A stretch of 11,831 nt of DNA from Candidatus Zixiibacteriota bacterium (GTDB taxonomy: Bacteria > Zixibacteria > MSB-5A5 > CAIYYT01): assembly GCA_963205155.1 (NCBI GenBank), contig CAUJJY010000383.1, forward strand, positions 1 through 11,831, written 5' to 3'. The notes under the pieces were generated by a model. That model was not told the origin of the DNA. It worked only from the letters and a program-made list of their open reading frames with translations, and made no database searches. This document shows positions 1-6,119 of the stretch, in pieces; position 1 is the first letter of the stretch, and each line of letters begins with the position of its first letter. A program made the position numbers and the translations under genes.

Positions 1-176
1 GATTTCGCTTGGACGTGATCAACTTCAGCTTGATTCATGTTTGCCTTAACTCCTTTCTGCGATTTACTGGCCGGATCGAGTTTCTTTCCGCTCTGATCGC
101 TTCGCACGGTTCCACCGTTCCTCCTGGCATTCTCGTCCAGAATCTTCTGTTTCTGGGCAGGGGTAAAGTCTTTGCC
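1..176 (-). other. Start of a putative HNH/EndoVII-type nuclease toxin tip (within the RHS gene)
   Basis: From G1811 to the edge the protein reads GKDFTPAQKQKILDENARRN, then GGTVRSD, a GKKLDP stretch, KGV, and NQAEVDHVQAKS. The pattern 'FTxxQ...I...N..RNGG...SD...QxDHxxxxS' is familiar from RHS-linked HNH nucleases, where D-H (here D1863, H1864) starts the metal site and a conserved Gly/Asn-rich segment with a second N/H follows. That second half lies outside the window. Between the core and this tip, about residues 1690-1785 are unusually rich in Gly, Ala and Val, as in the hydrophobic pre-toxin regions of polymorphic toxins. The nuclease call rests on motif recall, not on a search. Confidence 0.65.
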
Positions 177-3100
177 TGGTCCAGCGTTTGCCGGTTCCGG
201 CAAATCACTGTAATTCCCACCCGACACTCGCCCTTTCTGCGTGAGCAAATTCCCTACGCCGATGCCAACCATAGCTCCACCGTGTAGGGCCATGGCGACG
301 CCTTCACCAGCGACCGAAACCGTTGCCACTGCAGCCACCGGTCCCGACACGACTGTAGCGGCCGCCCCCCCACCTACGATCGCCATTCCGCCCGCTACCT
401 CACCAGCTCCCGCCAAGGCAATCAGGCCATCACCTATGTCCTGTCCAACATTATAGTCACCGGCATCTGTCGGCTCATACCAACTGCGGAGGTCAGTCGC
501 ACCACCCAAGAGATCATCAGCGATGGCTGCGGCAGCGCCAACAATCTTATCTAAAGTTGTCCGCCCATCCGGATCCACATTCTTCAGCGGATTATTCGCA
601 CAATACGCGTATGGGCTCAAGCCGGGATATTTCGAAGCCGCCGGGTCAATCGCCAAAAACCGTCCCAGCTCCGGATCATAGTACCGGGCACCATAATAAT
701 ATAGGTTCAACCCTGCCTCTTTGTCCAGCGGCTTTCCGGTATAGCGATAGGACTGATTGGTATTGGTGATTTCTACATACGTCTTGCCAAAACTGTAATA
801 TTTATGCACGTCCCGCTGCACTCCAGTCGAATCGATCACCAGCCGCGTCGAACCGAGATGATCATTCAAGAAGTAGTGAAGCTTGTTGGTCGCATCCCGC
901 ATCCCTATACGTTGACCGCCGGCATAGATGAACTTTGTTGCCGCAATCAACGGAGACGGACTTGACTGCTCCGCCAACACTCGCCCTCCCTGATCCAGAA
1001 CGTAGTAAGTGTACTTCGTGTCGGAAGCAACACAATACAGCGAGGCCGTGTCATACGGCGGGTATCGCGTGTCTTCTTCCTCCAATTCACCCTCACCCCC
1101 GGCTTTAGTCTGTTGGTCGCACCAATATCGCCATTGATACGTATAGGCCTTGAACACTCGACTTCCGTCGTTGTCGTACGCGTACCGGATTGTGTCGGCT
1201 CCAATGCTTGTCTTGACCGCGACCATCACCAGTCGATTGGCCTGATCGTACATCATCGACGCTCTCTTGCCCGAGTGTTCAATAACATTACCCATGGCGT
1301 CATAGGTGAGCGTATCATCAGGTTTCAACTGCCCGTTATCTACTCTTGTTAGCTTATTCGTGTTTGAATGATAGTGATAGTTCTTACTTAATCCATCTGC
1401 AAAGGACTGTCGAGTAATGTTTCCATTGGCATCATAAGTGAATTCATCAAATTGATTTGGATTGGTCGACTGTGGTTTTAGGAAGCTCTCTTTCAGCCGG
1501 TCACTTTCATCGTATCGATATGAGAAGAATTCCTCAAACCGACGAATTGAGACTTTCTGTCCGAAGAGATTTCCATTGTATTGTGGACTCCCAATGTATG
1601 CCGTACCCCCGTGGCTGTCATAATAGAGACTCTGCCCAAACATGTCTGCCGGGGCATTCAAGGCGGAGACACCGTCATTAATCGACAACAACCAGCCGCG
1701 TTCATTGTAAGCATAGTCCATCTGTTGCAGACCGCTTCCGAGCACCATCGTCTCGAGTTGATCGCGTTTGGTGTAGTCGAGTCGCGCATAACGGTCAACT
1801 TCGCTCGGTTGCGCGCCCCCAACAGAAATCAGGCGGCCGCGTTCATCATAGTCATACTTGACGACCGATCCATCCGGATACGTGATCGATTTGAGTTGAT
1901 CAGCCCAGTCGTAGGTGTACTGAATTACTATACTGTCACCATGTGCGTGAAACTCCCAACCTAATCCCGCAATCAAATTCGAGTCAAGCGTCGCATTGAA
2001 ATAACCCACCTGCTTCTTAACGCGACCGCGCGGGTCGTAGTCATAGCGTTTGGCGTAATCGCATCGCCCTAGTGAGTCATAAGTGATTTCCAGTGAGAGT
2101 CTTCCCTTTGAGAGTTCACAATTGGACTGATCGTAGAAGTAGCGACCAGTAATGTCGTAGAAGTGAATCGGCGCCTTGTCGGCCGAAGTCTCGATTGCCG
2201 TCTGAACGAGCCGGTCCAAATTGTCATACACAAGTCGATGCCACTTCACAATCGGACAAGGTGGCATGTCGCAATAGAATAAATTGGGATCCTGTCGTGA
2301 AACGAGGTTGCCGTTCTTATCATACTCATTCAGAATCGCGGCCGACCACGATTCGAAATCCGACTCGCGTTCACTCGTTAACTGCCCAAGCGAATTGTAA
2401 GTATACCTGACCTCATCGCCCATTGGCTTTATGATCAGTGTGAGGTTACCCAAATCATCATAATCAAAGTAGGTTGATAGTGGCGTTTGCCCGTCATAGG
2501 TCTGACGCAGTCGCAATTGATTGCGCACGTCATAGTACTCATTGACTGTGTGTCCGTTCTCATCCCTAGATTCGTGCTTATAGATAATGGTCTCTGGAAA
2601 ACTGAATCTACTTGTGAGACCTAGGGCGTCGGCGGTGGTGACCGTGTACTTCACGCTGTCGGAGGAATGAACGAGATCGGGATATCTGGTTTTGGCGGCA
2701 CGATCAAGAAAATCATATTCAGTAGTAGTCACATAGCCGAGTTGATCGGTTTCGGAGATGCTTCGACCGGCGAAGTCAAATCCAACAACAATGCTATCGC
2801 AGCTACCATCCGCGTTCAATCTATCATGCCGATAGGCTCTTGATAATCCATCTATCCAAACGCGACCAGTGATCGAGGGCTTGCCATGATCAACACGTGT
2901 CAGTTGTTTGATGCTGACAGGATCTGGAACAAGATCGTTGTACTCATCATCATAGAAGTTCCAAATCGACCACGCTGTATCCTGCGGTCCCGGAGGAATC
3001 TGTGCGTCCCTACTTGATGGTTTGTAACCACCGGGAAGGATTACCTTGTGAACTCGATTAAGATCATCGTAGGTGAGTTCAGAACGAAAACCGTTAGGCT

Positions 3101-5606
3101 CCACTAACCAGAGTAACCGGCCTCTTTCGTCTACCTTCCGATAAGTTGTGAACATCCGCGAACCGCATCTGTTGGTTTTCTTGAACCAAAAAGGCCCACT
3201 ATCGGTAAAGTCAAGAGAGGTTGTTTTTGTTCTTACAGTACCTTCGTAATCTTGCTCATGGTAGGTGACGAGCACTCCGTCGTCTAACGTATAGTAATAG
3301 AACGTTGTGTCGCCTTTCGGGTCAATGTGCCATTGGGTCGATCCACAGTGCTGCCCTAAAGTACCGTCTGTGTTGTATTGGAAACGATCGACTATGCTTT
3401 GGGTCGGTGTACCAGAATCATCGAGCAAGAATGAAGTACTTGACTGGAGCTGTCCAACAAATCCACCGGTAAATGGCCCTGTGTGATACTGATATGATTG
3501 GTGCTTCAATAAAGCATTGTCCGAAGTCCGCAGCACACGCACATCGCTGACAAGACCAGTATTGAAGTATGCGACAGCTGGATCTCCCAAGCTGCAGTGA
3601 CTCGTGTTATAGAGAGAGACTGTCTTAATCCCCCATGGATCGATAACATCCTTTTGTGTCAGAATATTGACAGTGTCCAGACTGGAATCACCCAACCAGT
3701 AATACGCATATCGTTCGGAATAGGACTCCGAGTCGTGAGTGGTCTTTAGGCTGTCAAGAAGAAATGTTCCATAACAGATAAGGCCGCTGCAATTAGTATC
3801 CCAATAGTAGTCCTTTCGTACCTGATTCGTCGTATAACGAGAGTCTTTTTCGATGCTGGACTCCATTTTCATTGCCCACCCTCGGTCACGAGATCTGCTG
3901 CTGAATGTACCCTTTTCCGGAAAGTACCGATAAGTCAATATCCTTTCTTTAACCTGATCACCATTTTCTCTATCTGTTGCCGTTTCCCGTCCAAACCATC
4001 GAGTCGTGAAGAACTTGTCATCAGAACCAATGACCTCATCATCAGTCTCATCTAACCAACTGAAAATCAAACTGTCCGTGCTAACAACTTCGAATCCATC
4101 AAGAGTGCGACGCGTCGCTGCGACAATGTTGAGGAAGAAAGGATCACGGCCAATTAGATCAAAGGCCACGCTCTTTTTGCAGGGAAATCGGGGAACTTGG
4201 TTGGTCATGCAGTTCTCGGAATGATCGTAATCTATGGCGAGATTATCCGCCGGACCAAGGTTTCCGCTTTGTCCCCAGGCAGTTGCTTCATCCATATAGT
4301 ACTGTACATATTGTCTGCCGCCTTCCGGGTACTGTATCTTCCAGACTCGCCAGGGAGTTAACTGATAAGCCTTGCCCGCATGTTTGTCTGGTGCAGGACC
4401 GCAGATATCGAATGGTAGTTGGACGCCCATCTTCAGATTTCTGTAGGTTCGAGCGTAGGTCCTGTATGTAAAGGTTGTGGGCTCCTGTTGTTGAGTATCA
4501 ATAGAATACACCATACCCCTGCAAGCATCGTATTTCCAACTGACCGCCTTACTTGAAATCACGCCTGGATCCGGAGGGATTCCGGCAAAATCAATCCAAT
4601 ACATTGTATTGCCCTGCAAACTCACCGCCAGTTCGTTTGATGAACCTGTAATCCCAGGTTCCCATGTTGACCATCCAAAACCTACATCACCTACGGTAGC
4701 CAGTATCGGTCGTCCCCAGATAGAATCGCCTTCCGTCTCATATAAGTAGGTAAATGATATCGTATGTCCCATCTGGTCACGAAATCTTTGAGGTATAAGT
4801 ATCCGAGGGTAGTCGACCCTGCTCTTGGGATAAACGTTATTGCAGTTTACATCCGAGCGATACGTAGGTTGGTATACCTCGAAATCAACTTGCGTTCCAT
4901 CCGAACGAAATAGAGTAAACTCACCGTACTGTGGGCTTCCTATGGGCCACAAATAGCCTCGATCAGGTTCGTCTTTTGAGCAGGAATTATATTCGCCGCC
5001 AATCATGTATGCAGGGCCAGTAGTTTCGTCTGATACGCTGTAAAACTCGCGTACACTGCCGTCTTCCATCAAGATACTGATGATTCCGTGAACACCATCT
5101 GCCGTCTCTCGGTAACACTTGTGGTAACCCTCAATGTGTGCCGCGACATCGTCATCATAGGAGATTGTATCGCCCTGTAAGCTCGACCTCCACGACACCA
5201 GCTCATTTTCGAAATTGAAGGTCTGTACACCGATTCCATTGACGGAGATTATCCACTCGGGCAGGTTTATTGGCGTCTGCATGATACCATTCAGCCCCGA
5301 CCGCGCTCCAAAAGCAGTATGGCTGACATTCCCGTTGTAGGTGAGTTTGATATCGCAATGTAATCCATTCTCGCTGAGCGGTAGGTACAGCAATCGCTGC
5401 GTGTACATGAGATTGCCGTTGAAATCGTTGATGACTTCGTTGCCGGAGAGACTGAACGAGTTTGCCTTCGAATATCCTCGTTCATTAAACATACCTGCCG
5501 CATCGACAATATTCGATAAGCGATTGTCGTCATCGGATGCCTGGACAGTACCCATCCAGAATTGGACAGCAAGCAGAACAATACAGCACACACGCAAATA
5601 CTTCAT
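1..5606 (-). CDS. Sec-exported RHS/YD-repeat polymorphic toxin, C-terminus cut by the window edge
   Basis: Reading the minus strand from ATG at 5606 gives a frame without stops to the window edge (1868 codons plus two bases), so the gene is partial at its 3' end. Residues 1-23 form a Sec signal peptide: K2 and R5, a hydrophobic core, and probable cleavage after TVQA. Residues 24 to about 850 are a beta-rich region with many cysteines. From about 850 to 1600 come YD repeats such as YDDLNRV, YNSLGQL, YDSLGRC, YDERGRL and YDANGN, then NDHLGSTRLV and the RHS core (1622-1682). RHS repeats build a hollow shell around a C-terminal toxin, and the visible tail resembles HNH-type nuclease tips. An AAAAGGAG ribosome binding site 8 bases upstream supports this start. 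It is transcribed divergently from a secretin operon. The immunity gene, if any, should lie beyond position 1. The family assignment is firm; the toxin type is less certain. Confidence 0.95.
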   Translation of the reverse strand, partial: MKYLRVCCIVLLAVQFWMGTVQASDDDNRLSNIVDAAGMFNERGYSKANSFSLSGNEVINDFNGNLMYTQRLLYLPLSENGLHCDIKLTYNGNVSHTAFGARSGLNGIMQTPINLPEWIISVNGIGVQTFNFENELVSWRSSLQGDTISYDDDVAAHIEGYHKCYRETADGVHGIISILMEDGSVREFYSVSDETTGPAYMIGGEYNSCSKDEPDRGYLWPIGSPQYGEFTLFRSDGTQVDFEVYQPTYRSDVNCNNVYPKSRVDYPRILIPQRFRDQMGHTISFTYLYETEGDSIWGRPILATVGDVGFGWSTWEPGITGSSNELAVSLQGNTMYWIDFAGIPPDPGVISSKAVSWKYDACRGMVYSIDTQQQEPTTFTYRTYARTYRNLKMGVQLPFDICGPAPDKHAGKAYQLTPWRVWKIQYPEGGRQYVQYYMDEATAWGQSGNLGPADNLAIDYDHSENCMTNQVPRFPCKKSVAFDLIGRDPFFLNIVAATRRTLDGFEVVSTDSLIFSWLDETDDEVIGSDDKFFTTRWFGRETATDRENGDQVKERILTYRYFPEKGTFSSRSRDRGWAMKMESSIEKDSRYTTNQVRKDYYWDTNCSGLICYGTFLLDSLKTTHDSESYSERYAYYWLGDSSLDTVNILTQKDVIDPWGIKTVSLYNTSHCSLGDPAVAYFNTGLVSDVRVLRTSDNALLKHQSYQYHTGPFTGGFVGQLQSSTSFLLDDSGTPTQSIVDRFQYNTDGTLGQHCGSTQWHIDPKGDTTFYYYTLDDGVLVTYHEQDYEGTVRTKTTSLDFTDSGPFWFKKTNRCGSRMFTTYRKVDERGRLLWLVEPNGFRSELTYDDLNRVHKVILPGGYKPSSRDAQIPPGPQDTAWSIWNFYDDEYNDLVPDPVSIKQLTRVDHGKPSITGRVWIDGLSRAYRHDRLNADGSCDSIVVGFDFAGRSISETDQLGYVTTTEYDFLDRAAKTRYPDLVHSSDSVKYTVTTADALGLTSRFSFPETIIYKHESRDENGHTVNEYYDVRNQLRLRQTYDGQTPLSTYFDYDDLGNLTLIIKPMGDEVRYTYNSLGQLTSERESDFESWSAAILNEYDKNGNLVSRQDPNLFYCDMPPCPIVKWHRLVYDNLDRLVQTAIETSADKAPIHFYDITGRYFYDQSNCELSKGRLSLEITYDSLGRCDYAKRYDYDPRGRVKKQVGYFNATLDSNLIAGLGWEFHAHGDSIVIQYTYDWADQLKSITYPDGSVVKYDYDERGRLISVGGAQPSEVDRYARLDYTKRDQLETMVLGSGLQQMDYAYNERGWLLSINDGVSALNAPADMFGQSLYYDSHGGTAYIGSPQYNGNLFGQKVSIRRFEEFFSYRYDESDRLKESFLKPQSTNPNQFDEFTYDANGNITRQSFADGLSKNYHYHSNTNKLTRVDNGQLKPDDTLTYDAMGNVIEHSGKRASMMYDQANRLVMVAVKTSIGADTIRYAYDNDGSRVFKAYTYQWRYWCDQQTKAGGEGELEEEDTRYPPYDTASLYCVASDTKYTYYVLDQGGRVLAEQSSPSPLIAATKFIYAGGQRIGMRDATNKLHYFLNDHLGSTRLVIDSTGVQRDVHKYYSFGKTYVEITNTNQSYRYTGKPLDKEAGLNLYYYGARYYDPELGRFLAIDPAASKYPGLSPYAYCANNPLKNVDPDGRTTLDKIVGAAAAIADDLLGGATDLRSWYEPTDAGDYNVGQDIGDGLIALAGAGEVAGGMAIVGGGAAATVVSGPVAAVATVSVAGEGVAMALHGGAMVGIGVGNLLTQKGRVSGGNYSDLPEPANAGPGKDFTPAQKQKILDENARRNGGTVRSDQSGKKLDPASKSQKGVKANMNQAEVDHVQAK
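561..743 (-). other. RHS repeat-associated core domain (within the RHS gene)
   Basis: Residues 1622-1682 run from YTGKPLDKEAGLNLYYYGAR through YYDPELGRFLAIDP and SPYAYCANNPLKNV to DPDGR. This is the highly conserved core that separates the RHS shell from the variable toxin. The end PLKNVDPDGR fits the PxxxxDPxG pattern, after which RHS and TcC proteins cut themselves to free the toxin inside the shell. The residue after DPDG is Arg, where Leu is common in enterobacterial Rhs proteins; DPDGR endings are frequent in environmental RHS proteins. Self-cleavage here is inferred from the family. Confidence 0.93.
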
Positions 5607-5614
5607 GGAACCAA

Positions 5615-5622
5615 CTCCTTTT
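5615..5622 (-). promoter_or_regulatory. Ribosome binding site of the RHS gene
   Basis: On the minus strand AAAAGGAG lies 8 bases before the ATG at 5606, a near-ideal Shine-Dalgarno site. It fixes the start directly before the signal peptide. The same frame stays open upstream as far as a TGA at 5756-5754, but an N-terminal extension would bury the signal peptide and is unlikely. Confidence 0.8.
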
Positions 5623-5679
5623 ATCACTAATTCCCTTTTGACGAAATTGACGACCAGATAGAGTTCCGCCTTCACGGCT

Positions 5680-5786
5680 TCAGCGGCCTCCGAAAGAGGC
5701 CATCTTGTCACAGCATGACTGATCGTAGCATTTACCCTTTGAGCGCCAGTCGCTCATGTCGAGCGGCGGCGAAGCGTTACCTACGC
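5680..5786 (-). promoter_or_regulatory. Structured 5' leader of the RHS gene with alternative hairpins
   Basis: Several short perfect stems lie in the leader (minus strand): GCGT/ACGC (5786-5774, 5-base loop); CGCTC/GAGCG (5765-5751, loop GACAT); TGAGCG/CGCTCA (5756-5740, loop ACTGG); GTCA/TGAC (5719-5707); GGCCTC/GAGGCC (5701-5685, loop TTTCG); GCC/GGC (5678-5668). The second and third stems share the GAGCG arm and cannot form together, which is the kind of switch seen in attenuators and riboswitches. I cannot match it to a known riboswitch class. No U-run follows any stem, so it is not an obvious terminator. Structure is seen in the sequence; a regulatory role is inference. Confidence 0.35.
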
Positions 5787-5789
5787 AAG

Positions 5790-5840
5790 GAATGCATCAT
5801 CATGGATGTCGTTGTCAAGTACTTTTTTGTTTTCCGGCAA
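5790..5840 (-). promoter_or_regulatory. Candidate promoter of the RHS gene
   Basis: On the minus strand a perfect TTGACA (5818-5813) follows an A-rich tract (AAAACAAAAAAG, about 5833-5822) that resembles an UP element. The -10 is poor: the best options in range, such as TGCATT (5796-5791, 16-base spacer), match the consensus at only three of six positions. If used, it would give a leader of about 180 bases before the ribosome binding site, containing the hairpins annotated separately. Confidence 0.35.
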
Positions 5841-5890
5841 ACATTTTCACTGGTCGGTCGAGAAGTCGCCGCCAAAACTGCTCATTACTG

Positions 5891-5907
5891 CTGACAGATG
5901 CTGTCAG
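5891..5907. repeat. Inverted repeat, candidate operator between the divergent genes
   Basis: CTGACAG-ATG-CTGTCAG is a perfect 7-base inverted repeat with a 3-base spacer. It sits midway between the two divergent genes and about 20 bases upstream of a TATAAA box at 5928-5933, where an activator or repressor could act on one or both sides. As a LexA-type site it does not fit: the outer CTG and CAG are 11 bases apart and the next pair, TACTG/CAGTA, is 14 apart. Confidence 0.35.
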
Positions 5908-5927
5908 TATTTGCCGCTCACAGTCAC

Positions 5928-5933
5928 TATAAA
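5928..5933 (+). promoter_or_regulatory. Candidate -10 box upstream of the secretin operon
   Basis: TATAAA matches the sigma-70 -10 consensus at five of six positions. No good -35 lies 16-18 bases upstream; the inverted repeat at 5891-5907 occupies that place, as at activator-dependent promoters. Transcription would start near 5940, some 34 bases before the small ORF at 5974. It competes with the candidate promoter at 6056-6083. Confidence 0.25.
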
Positions 5934-5973
5934 GTAATGGCTCCGAATCCATTGAAAGAACTTTGAGGCAGAG

Positions 5974-6096
5974 ATGAGTATTGCGGATCCGCATTCGACA
6001 AACCTTGGAGTCGCTAAACTTCTCAAATTATCGCAGACATCGCACTCGATTTTGCTTGACATCTTCAACTCTCATTTACTAATTGGTTTCGGTTAG
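5974..6096 (+). CDS. Possible 40-residue small ORF upstream of the secretin gene
   Basis: ATG at 5974 opens a 40-codon frame ending in TAG at 6096, only 23 bases before the secretin start. The peptide begins MSIADPHSTNLGVAKLLKLS and ends LLDIFNSHLLIGFG, with a mildly hydrophobic C-terminal half. A weak GAGG (5965-5968) lies 5 bases upstream of the start. I recognise no family. It could be a leader peptide or a small membrane-associated protein, but a frame of this length can arise by chance, and the better-looking promoter at 6056 lies inside it. It is listed as a candidate only. Confidence 0.2.
   Translation: MSIADPHSTNLGVAKLLKLSQTSHSILLDIFNSHLLIGFG
5982..5993. repeat. 12-base perfect palindrome TGCGGATCCGCA
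   Basis: TGCGGATCCGCA is a perfect palindrome without a spacer, upstream of the secretin gene and downstream of the TATAAA box. Its position would suit an operator bound by a dimer. It also falls within the first codons of the possible small ORF, so it may have no separate role. Confidence 0.2.
6056..6083 (+). promoter_or_regulatory. Candidate sigma-70-type promoter of the secretin operon
   Basis: A perfect TTGACA (6056-6061) is followed after 16 bases by ACTAAT (6078-6083), four of six matches to TATAAT. Transcription would start near 6090, leaving about 30 bases before the secretin ATG, a normal leader length. This is the best plus-strand promoter I see by eye in the divergent region. Confidence 0.4.
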
Positions 6097-6105
6097 GAAA
6101 AATAT

Positions 6106-6111
6106 AAAGGG
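6106..6111 (+). promoter_or_regulatory. Ribosome binding site of the secretin gene
   Basis: AAAGGG ends 8 bases before the ATG at 6120, which begins directly with a signal peptide. This supports the chosen start. Confidence 0.6.
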
Positions 6112-6119
6112 TCGTCTTC

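Noticed and set aside
1581..1964. A 127-codon plus-strand frame opposite the RHS gene, with similar ones at 9-287, 4006-4224 and 5341-5661
   Set aside because: They lie antisense to the continuous RHS frame, have no recognisable motifs and no good ribosome binding sites, and are explained as shadows of its codons.
600..5300. YD-type repeats as DNA tandem repeats or a CRISPR-like array
   Set aside because: The repeats are degenerate at DNA level and regular only in the protein, with no constant repeat or spacer length.
5291..5593. A 100-codon minus-strand frame at the start of the RHS region
   Set aside because: It begins inside the RHS coding sequence in another frame and stops after 100 codons. 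The frame from 5606 has the better ribosome binding site, a signal peptide and RHS homology.
5685..5701. GGCCTC/GAGGCC hairpin as an intrinsic terminator
   Set aside because: No run of T follows on either strand, and it lies upstream of, not after, both divergent genes.
5680..5701. TGA after the hairpin as a selenocysteine codon with a SECIS element
   Set aside because: A bacterial SECIS lies just downstream of the UGA; this hairpin lies before it, and no selenoprotein family is apparent.
5886..5909. TACTG...CAGTA as a LexA (SOS) box
   Set aside because: The half-sites are 14 bases apart, not the 10 of the Gram-negative CTG-N10-CAG box, and the inner CTG/CAG pair is 11 apart.
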